64,000 bases of DNA from Lachnospiraceae bacterium (GCA_902363445.1 CABJAB010000001.1:124001-188000), one strand, 5' to 3'; positions 8,320 to 17,860 are shown, numbered from the stretch's first letter. The notes: generated by a model not told the origin, from the letters alone. Numbers and translations are program-made.

Positions 8320-9267
8320 TTACTGCTCTAAGACCTCTCTCAAGAAATCCTTCAGCTTTCTGGTGGAAGCGTCCATAGCTTCCTGTTCGCGGATGCTCAT
8401 GGGAATACGGACAGTCTTTGCGATTCCCTCTCTATTGAGGACGCAGGGCATGCTGATGGCCACATCACTCCAATCCTCGAAATCCTCTCCCAGCACGTGA
8501 GCGACGGGAAGGACTGCATTCTCGTCATCGGTGATGGCCTCAACAATCCTGGATACGGTCATAGCGATCCCATAGAAGGTTGCACCCTTCAGGGAGATCA
8601 CTTCGGCTCCTGAATCACGGGCGCGTTCGAATATCTCCTCCATATCCAGCTTCTGGCCACTTTCTGCCATAAAGCTCTCCACCGAATTTCCTCCGATGGT
8701 AGCCCGGCTCCAGATAGCTACCTGGCTGTCTCCATGCTCACCCAGGATGAACGCGTTGACGTCGCATACATCCACGTTGCATTTATCGCTGATGAAATAG
8801 CGGAATCTCGCGGTATCCAGCGCGGTGCCCGTGCCGATCACCCGCTCTGAAGGAAGACCGGACTCTTTCTGAACCACATAGGTCATGATATCGACCGGAT
8901 TGGAAACCACGATGATCATGGGATTTTCCGCATACTCCATAATATTCTTTGTAATACTCTTAATGATCGATACATTGGTCTTGGCAAGATCCAGTCTGGT
9001 CTGACCGGGTTTTCTCGCAATACCGGCAGTGATGATGATGATTTCCGCATCCGCACACTCGTCATATCCGCCCTTGCGGATTTTTGCCTGACGGAAGAAA
9101 GCGGTGCCGTGGGCAATGTCCAGAGCGCTTCCCATGGCCCTGTCCTCGTTAAGATCCACCAATACGATTTCACTGGCCTGGCGCCGCAGCATCAGAGTAT
9201 AGCCGATAGCTTCTCCCACGTTACCTGCTCCGATGACTACGATTTTGCTCCTCTGTAAGATTGTCAT
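8320..9267 (-). CDS. NAD-dependent L-lactate/malate dehydrogenase superfamily enzyme
   Basis: 315 residues. Rossmann 'VIGAGNVGEAIGYTL', the acidic end of strand beta-2 ('LVDLNEDRA', NAD preference), 'NPVDIMTYV', catalytic His in 'ILGEHGDSQVAIW'. The active-site loop reads 'ARKPGQTRLDL'. In classical LDHs the second residue of this loop is Gln and in malate dehydrogenases it is Arg; here it is Arg, so an oxaloacetate/malate preference is possible although overall sequence looks LDH-like. Start 9267 is preferred: AGGAG lies 10 bases upstream, and the longer ORF start lacks a site. It has its own promoter and terminator; divergent from the DtxR-like gene. Confidence 0.88.
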   Translation of the reverse strand: MTILQRSKIVVIGAGNVGEAIGYTLMLRRQASEIVLVDLNEDRAMGSALDIAHGTAFFRQAKIRKGGYDECADAEIIIITAGIARKPGQTRLDLAKTNVSIIKSITKNIMEYAENPMIIVVSNPVDIMTYVVQKESGLPSERVIGTGTALDTARFRYFISDKCNVDVCDVNAFILGEHGDSQVAIWSRATIGGNSVESFMAESGQKLDMEEIFERARDSGAEVISLKGATFYGIAMTVSRIVEAITDDENAVLPVAHVLGEDFEDWSDVAISMPCVLNREGIAKTVRIPMSIREQEAMDASTRKLKDFLREVLEQ

Positions 9268-9373
9268 TTCTCTTTGTCTCCTTTTTTTCGTCGTTTTTGC
9301 ATAGATGCCGGTGCCCCGGCGGTCATTAATCACTGTTAAGATTCCGTTAAGGCTTTAACAATTATCCTTGATT

Positions 9374-9402
9374 ATAATAACCCATTATTGTATTTTTATC
9401 AA
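9374..9402 (-). promoter_or_regulatory. Sigma-70 promoter for the LDH/MDH gene
   Basis: Minus-strand TTGATA (9397-9402), 17-base spacer, TATTAT (9374-9379). Confidence 0.6.
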
Positions 9403-9441
9403 TACATATTTTTAGAAAATATTTACTGAGTTGTCTGAATA

Positions 9442-9470
9442 TTGAATTTTAGGACAAAGTATGTTATAAT
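9442..9470 (+). promoter_or_regulatory. Sigma-70 promoter for the DtxR-like gene
   Basis: TTGAAT (9442-9447), 17-base spacer, perfect TATAAT (9465-9470), 38 bases before the start codon. No GTTAG-type operator is present here. Confidence 0.7.
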
Positions 9471-9508
9471 GGGTGAAATATCGCCTGAAATGAAGTGAGG
9501 GAAACGCC

Positions 9509-9895
9509 ATGAAAATACAAGAATCTGCTGAAAATTATCTGGAGACCATATTGATTTTGAGTCAGAGGAAAGCGAATGTCCGTTCTATCGATATCGCCAA
9601 TGAACTGGAATTTTCCAAGCCCAGCGTCAGCGTCGCCATGAAGAATCTTCGCCAGAACGGATCCATCGTCATGGACGAGGATGGTTTCATCACGCTGACC
9701 GATGCCGGCCGCCAGATCGCCGAGACCATTTATGAACGCCATACCCTCATCTCCAGCTGGCTCATCCAGCTGGGCGTATCGGAGGAGACCGCAAGAGAAG
9801 ACGCCTGCCGAATGGAGCACGTCATCAGCGCGGAAAGCTTCGCGGCCATCAAACGGCATGTCACGGTGAGCCCCAAAGTGCCAAACGGTAAATAA
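9509..9895 (+). CDS. DtxR/MntR family metal-responsive repressor
   Basis: 128 residues: N-terminal winged helix ('SIDIANELEFSKPSVSVAMKNLRQNG') and dimerisation domain with the metal-site signature 'EDACRMEHVIS'. The Cys/Glu/His spacing matches the iron-type DtxR site better than the Mn-type MntR site. There is no C-terminal SH3/FeoA domain, as in short clostridial members. Such proteins, when loaded with Fe2+ or Mn2+, repress metal uptake genes. Together with the homologue at 40177-40569 it is a candidate reader of the four RGTTAG-N6-CTAACY operators in this window. Monocistronic, with a strong promoter and terminator. Confidence 0.88.
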   Translation: MKIQESAENYLETILILSQRKANVRSIDIANELEFSKPSVSVAMKNLRQNGSIVMDEDGFITLTDAGRQIAETIYERHTLISSWLIQLGVSEETAREDACRMEHVISAESFAAIKRHVTVSPKVPNGK

Positions 9896-9925
9896 GACCA
9901 GGCGGATGTCAGTCCGCCTGGTCTT
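9894..9925. terminator. Bidirectional terminator between DtxR-like and YibE/F genes
   Basis: A perfect 13-bp stem (9894-9906 with 9913-9925) with a 6-base loop. It starts on the DtxR-like stop codon and overlaps the last codons of the convergent YibE/F gene. Confidence 0.85.
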
Positions 9926-11084
9926 TCTTTTCCCGGCAAAGCCAAAAAGCCGCGACAGCCGATTCCACCGGCACTGTCAGTATGACTCCCAGAGTTCCGG
10001 ATATCCCCCTCAGAATTTCTATTGCAATGGCATACTGGCTCATAATCTGAAGATATGGCATTTCATAGGCGTATACTACAAGCAGAGTGTTTACTGAGCT
10101 CCCGGCAAAGGCCAGTATCAGGGTATTCGACATGGTCCCCATCATATCATGTCCCACACGGATTCCCGACTGGTACAGCTGTTTTCTTCCAAATTCCGGA
10201 TTATTTCTTTTAATTTCATGAATGGCAGCCGCCACGGATACGCTTACATCCATCACCGCTCCCAGAGACGCGATCAAAATACCGGAAAACAAGACTCCGC
10301 CCACCTGAAGGCGGCTGTTCTCTCCTATATGAATCATAGTCTCCGCATCCGGTATATTATAGCCTGTGACATGGCATATCATTCCAAACAAAGCAGCGGC
10401 GCATCCCGCGATGAGAATTCCCACCGCAGTTCCAAGAATCGCACAGAACGCCTTATCGCTCCAGCCGTCAATCAGCAGGATAGAAACCGTCAATATGAGC
10501 AGTGAAACCAGTACTGCCGCCAGGAACGGGGAAACTCCCGCATACATCATAGGTATATAGAGAAAAAGGATACAGACAAAGGTAAAAATCAGGGCCGCGG
10601 AAGCCGATATCCCCTTTTTCCCGCCTATCAGGCAAAGAGTCAGGAGAAACAGTCCTACCAGAGACCAGATGCCTGTCCCCCTGTCATAGTTATAAACCAC
10701 AGCAGAAAGCGCTCCTTCATTCTCACTGAGCATGACTACTACCTTTGTGCCCTTCCGGCAGTAGGCCCCCATCTCATATCCATTGGAATTTCTGGCTTCG
10801 CAGCTTTGGCCTTTAAAAGTTCCGGAGGTGACGGTCACCTGTACCAGCTGATTTCCGGTATAAGCGCCCCCGCCTTCTTCCCATCCTGTATAATCCTCCT
10901 TTATTTCCGTTACTACTGCTTTCGCATATTCGCTGCCGTTGGAGGCATTGATCTTGGTCCGTTTCACATGACTGCCATAATAAATGATCATCCCGGTCAA
11001 AATGACCAGGGCAAAGGCGCTCCAAAGGAGCGCCCTCTTCTTACCGGCGAGCATGGCTGTTGTTGTTTTAGATATTCTGTTCAA
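9909..11084 (-). CDS. YibE/F family membrane protein
   Basis: 391 residues. One N-terminal helix, an extracytoplasmic beta-rich region (residues ~45-130), then about seven helices with the family signatures 'GVLIAG', 'LGAVMDVSVSVAAAIHEI' and 'GHDMMGTMSNTLILAFAGSS'. The function of YibE/F proteins is unknown; a transporter is suspected. The likely start is TTG at 11084, just 6 bases after the surface-protein stop codon, with AGG in the overlap; no ATG nearby has a good site. Probably translated from the same message as the surface protein. Confidence 0.85.
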   Translation of the reverse strand: MNRISKTTTAMLAGKKRALLWSAFALVILTGMIIYYGSHVKRTKINASNGSEYAKAVVTEIKEDYTGWEEGGGAYTGNQLVQVTVTSGTFKGQSCEARNSNGYEMGAYCRKGTKVVVMLSENEGALSAVVYNYDRGTGIWSLVGLFLLTLCLIGGKKGISASAALIFTFVCILFLYIPMMYAGVSPFLAAVLVSLLILTVSILLIDGWSDKAFCAILGTAVGILIAGCAAALFGMICHVTGYNIPDAETMIHIGENSRLQVGGVLFSGILIASLGAVMDVSVSVAAAIHEIKRNNPEFGRKQLYQSGIRVGHDMMGTMSNTLILAFAGSSVNTLLVVYAYEMPYLQIMSQYAIAIEILRGISGTLGVILTVPVESAVAAFWLCREKKDQAD

Positions 11085-11090
11085 ATCCGC

Positions 11091-14000
11091 TTACCTGCCC
11101 TCTTTCTTATTTTCCATGCTTTTTCTCTTTTTTAGGAACGATGCCGACAAGAGGCTTCCTCCTGTAAGGACCAGTACCGCTGCCCAAAGTACGGGTACTG
11201 CAGAATCCCCCGTCTTCACCTGTTCGCTTTTTACAGAGGTCCCTTTTCCCGAGGTTCCTTTTCCCCCTGATGCCGCGGTGGGCACGGTGGCCGCAGTGGG
11301 CGCGGTTGATTCTGTATTATTGGAGCTCGGCTCTGCAGGGCTTTCCTCCGCAGGTTCCGACGGGTCCGCAGACGGCTCCTCTTTCTTCTCAGTCACAAAA
11401 CTCTGCAGGCTGCTCACGGCCAGGCCGCCTTTATCATTTGTTACAGAAGCGTACCAAGTATAATCTCTTTCTTCCCGGAGCCCTGTCCACGCCATTTCCG
11501 CTTGAAGTTCCGATACATCGGCAGTCCCCAGGAGCTCCGCAGTCCTCACCCCGGCACTGAACTGGCTGCACTCCAGCGTTTTTTCCGTGGTATCAAAATC
11601 TACGTTCAATTCAAATATATCAATAGAACTGCCTTTTTCCCCTTCTTCATAACTGCTGTACTTAGCTGTATCATAGTAGTTGAAATCGTCGTGGAGCGGT
11701 GAATAAGAATTCATATAGACCTTATCCTCATCCAGATCGAAGTATAGGAACTTGATATATTCCTCTCCTCCTTCAAATGCCGACTGGTAGTCTGTACATA
11801 TCTGATAAACCGTTCTTTCTTTAATTCCGTCCTTATCATCATCAAATGCCGCCGTCTCAAAGGAGGAACCATGATAATGCCCGTTAAGCACCGCGATGAC
11901 ATTAGGGTTTTTCGCCACCACCTGTTCCTGAAGGACCTTGCCTGCGTAGTCCAGATAAGTACCGCCGTTTTCTCTTACATTGGTATAGCGGTGCAGAAGG
12001 ATGATCGCTTTTCTGTCGGGATATTTGGCCAGTACCTCATTCATCCAGTCGATCTCGTCCGTATAGATGTCCCAGCTCATGTACAGCATGATAAAATCCT
12101 GTCCGTTTTGACTGAGCAGATCATAGTGGCCCGCATTATTATTATAAGAGCCTCCATAGCAGGGCATATCTGAAAACCGGTCTTCTCCAAAATAATTCCA
12201 GTAATTCTGGTACAAGACATTTCCGGCGGCCACATCATGGTTTCCGGCCAGTACGCCATAGGGCATTCCCGCATCATCAAATATCTTCATGGCCTTATCC
12301 GCGTTTTCCCACTGGCCGATCATGTCATATTCATCCACAATGTCTCCTGTATGCAGGACATATTTGATTTTCCAGTCGTCCGCGTTGTCTACGATCCATT
12401 GATTCTGATTCATATAATGTTCCGGCCAGCTCTCACAATAGTACTGGGTATCCGTAATCCAGGCAAAGGAAAAGTCATAGTCTTCCGGGCGTCCGGTACC
12501 ATCCCAGCCGCCAGATACGTCATTCGCCGCCGTCACCTGATCTCCATTTTCTAAAATACCCGCCTCACCGATGTCTGTGGAAGGATCGCTGAGCTCTGCC
12601 CTGCACTGGACCAATACCAAAGCTTTTCCATCAGATAAATGGTCCTTGGCCGCAAAGGATGCCTCCATGCTTCCTTCCGCGTCAGGAGTTCCTATTACTT
12701 CCCAGCTATCCGCCGCTGTGTTGAACACATACATTTTCACTGCGTGAGAGCTGTCCGCGTTACTCGCCGTACCGTTCCAATTGATAAACACACTGTCTTC
12801 TTCTTTGATTTCTCCTGTCTGAATGGTGAAAAGCTGATATGGCAAGTCTCCTTCCCCTTCTTTAACGGTGATATCTCCGTTCTCCACGGTCAGACTCTTC
12901 CCCTTATAAAAGGAAACCTGTGCGCCTTCTGTATTGATGTCCTCCAGCGATACGGAAAGTCTGGAAGAATCGGAAGTAATATCCGTCGTCTCCGCTTTTT
13001 TGATCTCCGGATCGACATTGCTCACATTGAAATGAATGGTATTCTGCGCCAGATTACCGGCCAGATCTTCAGCCAGAATGGTGAGTTCGTGGCTCCCTTC
13101 CTCCATGTCTCTCACAGCCCGGCTGTAGGGAAGCTCAATCTCCGTTCCGTCTAAAACGGCGCTGACCTCTGCCACGCCTCCCTCGTCGGATACCTGAGGA
13201 TCAATGACCAGGGTGCCTGTCACATCTTCATCATCGCCAATCCCAATTTCGACAGAAGGAGCCGTATTGTCCACAGTCACCGATGCCGTCACCGTTTTTC
13301 CGCCGGCTTCGGCAGTAATGGTATGTACGCCGTCAGCCAGTTCCGTCGTATCCAATTCATATCCCACAGCGGTCACATCAGCCGCCGGTATTTCAAATCT
13401 GGCTTCCAGCCGGGTACACATGCCGGCGCTGTCGCCAATGGTATGAATGGCATCCAGGGCCGTACTCAGATTTGTCTTGGCGCTGGTCTCCGCGTCATCC
13501 GGCCCTATGGATACAGGCAGGTATTCCTTTCCGTTGGCCAAAAGTAAACGTAGATTTGTAACGGTATAATCTTCATGATTTTCATCAGGGATATAAAGAT
13601 CCTCAAAGGGCGTTCCGGAATCCCCGGCCCACAGTGTGAGCGTCACCTCATAACAGGATTTATCTGCGCCGTAACTAAAATATTTATTATCTATGTGGAT
13701 TACCTTGGAATCCAGGTCGGCCCACTTGGCTATGTAACGGATGATCTCCCTGCTGTCCTCTCCATAAGGAGCAGTCACGGCATTTTTGAAATAAGAGTCA
13801 CGGCCTGTGGCAGTCAAAGCAAAATATGCGCCGTTCTCCAGAACAGGAACTGAAGTTACCTCCGAACCGTCCACCTTTATCTTGGTAGAAGCATTATTGC
13901 CGCCATCGTTGGCAGTAATCGTGGTCACTCCCCGCAGGATACTGCTGTCATCAACATTCAGACGAATCCCGTTCACTTCGTTCAGGCTGTCAATAGCGAT

Positions 14001-16136
14001 TTTGTAAGTACCCGTTTTTGTGCTTCTGAAGTTATTAAACGCCTCCACGTAAAATTCTACAGAGTCATGACCAAACAGCACATCTGCCGGGATTCGCGCC
14101 AGATAATAATAGGAAACCCGCCGGCTGGTCTCCGTTATCACACTCCATTCCGTATCATTATCCAGGCGGTAATAGAGCTTCGTTCCTAAGAGTCCCATGT
14201 TGTCGGCGATATCAAACGTCACGAACATCTCTTCGCCTTCCAGAATCGACGCGGGGCAGCTGTCATGCAGAGTGAGGGACGGCGCCGTGCCGTCATCAGC
14301 CGGATATCCGTCATATCCTGTAAAGCGGCTCTGGTCCGCTGGCACCTGCCAATCCTCCACGGTCCCCGGAGTCGGAGCTGTATCCGTCGTCACGATCAGG
14401 CTTTTTCCATCGGCAGTCCTGGGATAAGTATATTGGATCGACTGATTTCCAGTCTTGTCTATCGTAGCCTTGTTCCCTTCATTGAAAGAAGCACAGGCAA
14501 AGATCTTGTCAGCGGTGCGGCCAAACTTCAGTGTGCGCCACTGGGTATTATGAAAACCGGCATAATTGATCCGAACGATATCCTGACCTTCTGTCAAATC
14601 CGTCCCGTAAAACGCGTTGAAATCGTCCACGGTATTTCCATTGCTGCTCAGCCAAACTACGATGGTATCGCCCGGCTGTACCATTACCACTGGCTCGCCG
14701 ACCGTCCAGGTCTTGTCCGCCGTGGAAGTCCCAGTATATTCATAAAAGAGTTTATAATAACTGTAGTTTATGGCTGAACTGGTACGATTATAAAGCTCTA
14801 CATAGGAAAACTGAGAGTTGCCCTGATACGTCCCTGAGCTCACCTCAATGGGAGTCACCACTTCCGTGACGACCAGAGGCGCTTTCTCCTCATCAGTCAG
14901 CTCCGGGTACTCAACGGCTGTGGTCTGTTCACTGCTTTTTTCAGAATAGCTGCCGCCATAGGAGGCACTCACATACCAGCTGATACTGTCGCTCCAGAGT
15001 TTTCTCTTCGGTACGGACACTGTCACCGTATCGCTCCCTTCCTCCTGAATCATCTCGACAGTTTCTTCTTTCATCCCGTCTGCCTGCCTGTAGTGCAGGT
15101 ATGCCTTTCCTATCCCCTGGTTTCCCGTGACCTTAGCGGTAATGTCCAGAGTATCTGCCGTGCTGGCCAGAGTGGCAGGACCGCTCACATCAGATACGGT
15201 TATCTGAGCGGGCGTTTCATAATGTACTGCTTCGTCCGGCACCTGCCAGTCCGCCACCGTACCGGGAGTCGCCGTGGAAACCTCCTTCTTCTGAGAAACC
15301 GTTCCGTGGCCGGAATACTGGTACTGTACGGCCAGCTTGCTGTTCCGATCGGTAATATCCGCACCGCCCACATTGCATTCTGCGTAACAGATGATACTGT
15401 TCTCATCCCTTCCAAAAGCAAAGCCCCTCTGTGCTGTGGGGTGGATGCCGGAATAGTTGATTCGGTAAATATCCTTTCCTTCTATCAGGTTAGTTCCATA
15501 ATACGCATTAAAAGTATCTACAGAAGCTCCTTTGCTGTTCTGCCAGAGGACAATGGTCTTTCCGGGTTCAATGTTGAATTCTCCTGTGTTCCAGACCTGT
15601 CCTCCTCCGCTCGGATATTGATAGTAAAACGTATACTCGCCGAAGTTGATAGTGGCGTCTGAATTATTATATACCTCTGTATAAGTCAGCTGTTGACTCG
15701 TTGGTCCGGCCGGAACGATTTCCGTCACGATCAGGGGTGAAGCATCCGCTGAAGCCGACGCGCTCCTTGACAGAGCAAACGCCGAATCGCTGTCCGGTTC
15801 CAGTGAAATATCGTTTACCGAGTTTTCCGTACTATCCGCAGTTTCCCCGGTGGATTCTTCAAAGGAGCTTTCATCCTTTGTACTCTCTTTTGTTTCTGAC
15901 GTCATACTCTCCCCGCCGGAAGTCATTTCTTCTCCGGCGCCTTCTGTTCCGGACGACGTCCCTCTGTCTGTCTCCACAAAAGATGACTGTGTAGTCAATT
16001 CTTCAGTAGAAGCTGCCCCGCTCTCCTGAGCGGAAGTAGATGTCTCTGCACTTACATTGGGGATATTGACAGATGAAAGTCCTATCACTGCCGCCAATGT
16101 AAAAGCCGCTGCTGATTGAAAAAGCCTGCTTCTCAT
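11091..16136 (-). CDS. Very large cell-surface protein with lamin-tail domains and a calcineurin-like phosphoesterase
   Basis: 1681 residues. Signal peptide 1-30 (VSA/ET), then a Ser/Thr/Glu-rich stalk (31-130). Two lamin-tail-like beta domains follow (about 132-270 and 415-580; both contain 'F-A-Y-GT-L-EG-DI-RI-Y'), then Ig-like beta repeats to ~1150. A metallophosphoesterase domain (~1219-1480) has metal motifs 'ITDTQ', 'HTGDIVD', 'AGNHD', 'LLHRY' and 'NGHYHGS'. A fibronectin-like domain, a Pro/Ser linker and a C-terminal 'QVKTGDS'-helix-KKRK tail complete it. The tail resembles a sortase signal in which LPXTG is replaced by QVKTG. Expected to act on phosphoesters outside the cell, attached to the wall or membrane. 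The domain substrate is unknown. Cotranscribed with YibE/F. Confidence 0.85.
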   Translation of the reverse strand: MRSRLFQSAAAFTLAAVIGLSSVNIPNVSAETSTSAQESGAASTEELTTQSSFVETDRGTSSGTEGAGEEMTSGGESMTSETKESTKDESSFEESTGETADSTENSVNDISLEPDSDSAFALSRSASASADASPLIVTEIVPAGPTSQQLTYTEVYNNSDATINFGEYTFYYQYPSGGGQVWNTGEFNIEPGKTIVLWQNSKGASVDTFNAYYGTNLIEGKDIYRINYSGIHPTAQRGFAFGRDENSIICYAECNVGGADITDRNSKLAVQYQYSGHGTVSQKKEVSTATPGTVADWQVPDEAVHYETPAQITVSDVSGPATLASTADTLDITAKVTGNQGIGKAYLHYRQADGMKEETVEMIQEEGSDTVTVSVPKRKLWSDSISWYVSASYGGSYSEKSSEQTTAVEYPELTDEEKAPLVVTEVVTPIEVSSGTYQGNSQFSYVELYNRTSSAINYSYYKLFYEYTGTSTADKTWTVGEPVVMVQPGDTIVVWLSSNGNTVDDFNAFYGTDLTEGQDIVRINYAGFHNTQWRTLKFGRTADKIFACASFNEGNKATIDKTGNQSIQYTYPRTADGKSLIVTTDTAPTPGTVEDWQVPADQSRFTGYDGYPADDGTAPSLTLHDSCPASILEGEEMFVTFDIADNMGLLGTKLYYRLDNDTEWSVITETSRRVSYYYLARIPADVLFGHDSVEFYVEAFNNFRSTKTGTYKIAIDSLNEVNGIRLNVDDSSILRGVTTITANDGGNNASTKIKVDGSEVTSVPVLENGAYFALTATGRDSYFKNAVTAPYGEDSREIIRYIAKWADLDSKVIHIDNKYFSYGADKSCYEVTLTLWAGDSGTPFEDLYIPDENHEDYTVTNLRLLLANGKEYLPVSIGPDDAETSAKTNLSTALDAIHTIGDSAGMCTRLEARFEIPAADVTAVGYELDTTELADGVHTITAEAGGKTVTASVTVDNTAPSVEIGIGDDEDVTGTLVIDPQVSDEGGVAEVSAVLDGTEIELPYSRAVRDMEEGSHELTILAEDLAGNLAQNTIHFNVSNVDPEIKKAETTDITSDSSRLSVSLEDINTEGAQVSFYKGKSLTVENGDITVKEGEGDLPYQLFTIQTGEIKEEDSVFINWNGTASNADSSHAVKMYVFNTAADSWEVIGTPDAEGSMEASFAAKDHLSDGKALVLVQCRAELSDPSTDIGEAGILENGDQVTAANDVSGGWDGTGRPEDYDFSFAWITDTQYYCESWPEHYMNQNQWIVDNADDWKIKYVLHTGDIVDEYDMIGQWENADKAMKIFDDAGMPYGVLAGNHDVAAGNVLYQNYWNYFGEDRFSDMPCYGGSYNNNAGHYDLLSQNGQDFIMLYMSWDIYTDEIDWMNEVLAKYPDRKAIILLHRYTNVRENGGTYLDYAGKVLQEQVVAKNPNVIAVLNGHYHGSSFETAAFDDDKDGIKERTVYQICTDYQSAFEGGEEYIKFLYFDLDEDKVYMNSYSPLHDDFNYYDTAKYSSYEEGEKGSSIDIFELNVDFDTTEKTLECSQFSAGVRTAELLGTADVSELQAEMAWTGLREERDYTWYASVTNDKGGLAVSSLQSFVTEKKEEPSADPSEPAEESPAEPSSNNTESTAPTAATVPTAASGGKGTSGKGTSVKSEQVKTGDSAVPVLWAAVLVLTGGSLLSASFLKKRKSMENKKEGR

Positions 16137-16241
16137 TTTCCTCTCCTTTAGTCAGATAAGATTTATGCTTTTTTCATTCTAACAGCGGTTTGTAAAAAAC
16201 AGATACTACTTACTGTGGAAATTACGTAAGATTTTTGTCAA

Positions 16242-17438
16242 TCAGAAATTCCCTTTCCTCCCCTTTTCTTTCAGTATCTCGTCAAGAAAGCTCTTCCCCG
16301 CGATCGCTCCCTCCAATCCAAAATAGTCCAGGACCGTCTTCCCGATATCGGCAAAGCTCTTCCTGGTGCCGATATTCACGCCGGGCTTCACCGGTTCCCC
16401 CGCAGTCACCACCGGAATATATTCCCTGGAATGGTCGGTGGAAGGCGTCGAAGGATCGCAGCCGTGGTCGGCCGTCACCATGAGGATGTCTTCCTCTTTA
16501 AGGAGGGAGAGGAGCTCCGGCAGCTTCCCATCAAAATAGCTCAGAGCTTCTGCATATCCGTCCACATCATTTCTGTGGCCGTAAAGCATGTCATAGTCTA
16601 CCAGATTCGTAAAGCAAAGCCCTTCAAAATCCTGTTTCATATATTCAATAGTCTTTTCGATCCCGTCCGCATTTCCTGCAGTCCGGACAAATTTTCCAAT
16701 GCCCTTACCGGCAAATATATCGTTGATCTTTCCTACGGCCAGCACATCTTTCCCGTTTTTAAGGAGAACATCCAGCATGGTGTCTCCGGGAGGCGTCAGG
16801 GAAAAATCATGCCTTCTTTCTGTTCTCTTAAAATCCCCCGGCTTCCCGGCAAAGGGCCTGGCAATGACTCTTCCCACCCCATACTTTCCGGTACAGAGTT
16901 CCCTGGCCGTCTCGCAGATCCGGTAAAGCTCATCCACCGGCACCACTTCTTCATGGGCGGCTACCTGGAACACGCTGTCTGCGGATGTATAGACGATCAG
17001 ATCTCCCGTCTCCATGTGTTTTTCTCCAAAATCCCGTATGGCGTCGGTGCCGGAATAAGGACGGTTGCAGAGCACTCCCCTTCCGGTACGTCTCTTAAAC
17101 TCATCCAGAAGCTCGTCGGGAAAGCCTTCCGGAAAAGTGGGCATCGGCGCTTTCGATATGATTCCAGCAATCTCCCAATGACCCGTGGTCGTATCCTTTC
17201 CCTTCGAGGCTTCTGCCAGGCGTCCGACCGCCCCGTCAAAAACCCCCGCGTTTTCCTCGTTCCATTCTGACACCCCGTCAATATGAAAAAAACCGAGCTT
17301 CTTCATATTCGGCATGGAGAACCGGCGGCTCTTCGCCGCGGCTCTCAGGGTATTGCTTCCCGTATCTCCGTATTCGCCCGCATCGGGCATTTCCCCAATA
17401 CCGACACTGTCCAGTACGATCAATATTATTCTTTTCAT
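16242..17438 (-). CDS. deoB: Phosphopentomutase
   Basis: 398 residues, the normal length for DeoB. It interconverts ribose-1-phosphate (or deoxyribose-1-phosphate) and the 5-phosphate in nucleoside salvage, in the cytoplasm with Mn2+. N-terminal 'IILIVLDSVGIGEMPDAG' carries the first metal ligands; 'ADSVFQVAAHEEVVP' and 'VTADHGCDPSTPSTDHSREY' carry the rest. The start at 17438 has AGGAGAG 6 bases upstream; the longer open frame upstream is a leader. No other nucleoside gene is adjacent. Separate promoter at 17612-17639. Confidence 0.95.
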   Translation of the reverse strand: MKRIILIVLDSVGIGEMPDAGEYGDTGSNTLRAAAKSRRFSMPNMKKLGFFHIDGVSEWNEENAGVFDGAVGRLAEASKGKDTTTGHWEIAGIISKAPMPTFPEGFPDELLDEFKRRTGRGVLCNRPYSGTDAIRDFGEKHMETGDLIVYTSADSVFQVAAHEEVVPVDELYRICETARELCTGKYGVGRVIARPFAGKPGDFKRTERRHDFSLTPPGDTMLDVLLKNGKDVLAVGKINDIFAGKGIGKFVRTAGNADGIEKTIEYMKQDFEGLCFTNLVDYDMLYGHRNDVDGYAEALSYFDGKLPELLSLLKEEDILMVTADHGCDPSTPSTDHSREYIPVVTAGEPVKPGVNIGTRKSFADIGKTVLDYFGLEGAIAGKSFLDEILKEKGRKGNF

Positions 17439-17502
17439 ATTCCACTCTCCTGTATCTCTATTGTATTCCCAAAATTTCTTTTTCATCCGCTGCACAAAGC
17501 AG

Positions 17503-17541
17503 AAGGGAGCACCTCTGCAGACCGCAGACGGATACTCCCTT
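17503..17541 (-). other. Stem-loop in the deoB leader
   Basis: AAGGGAG (17503-17509) pairs with CTCCCTT (17535-17541), enclosing an inner TCTGC/GCAGA hairpin. It lies in the ~170-base untranslated leader between the deoB promoter and start codon. No T-run follows on the minus strand, so it is not a simple terminator. Regulatory role possible but unproven. Confidence 0.4.
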
Positions 17542-17611
17542 TTCAAACCATCTATTCCATTTGCGCTGTCCGGCGTCTGCTGCCCATAAAAGCAGAGGAG
17601 ATCATATCTCC

Positions 17612-17639
17612 ATCATACCAGAATGAGTCATAAATTCAA
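17612..17639 (-). promoter_or_regulatory. Sigma-70 promoter for deoB
   Basis: Minus-strand TTGAAT (17634-17639), 16-base spacer, TATGAT (17612-17617). Confidence 0.55.
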
Positions 17640-17676
17640 GGCAGATCCGAACAGCCCTTGTTTTCTTTTATCATTT

Positions 17677-17796
17677 CAACCTTTTGTTTCTCCCGTTCCC
17701 GCTGGAACCGCAATACCGGGAGCTCAGGCGCTTTGTATAATTCTTGACTCCAAAAATAAAGATAAGCAATAACGCCAGATAGATTATCGCTGCCAT
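17677..17796 (-). pseudogene. 39-codon ORF resembling the N-terminal anchor of a heavy-metal-associated (HMA) membrane protein
   Basis: The ORF has an excellent ribosome binding site (AAAGGAGGGAG, 5 bases from ATG 17796). It encodes one membrane helix followed by 'KNYTKRLSSRYCGSSG' and then stops. A helix followed by a basic stretch and CCG(A/S)GG is, from memory, the start of small clostridial proteins that continue into an HMA copper/heavy-metal domain. Here the HMA part is missing. It sits directly downstream of the Fur-like gene. It is either a truncated remnant or a genuine micro-membrane-protein. The remaining gap between deoB and the Fur-like gene shows nothing else. Confidence 0.4.
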
Positions 17797-17860
17797 TTTC
17801 TCCCTCCTTTGATTTTACATTTTTCCACGGAAGGCTATCCGGCCGCGGGCTGCCTTTTCA

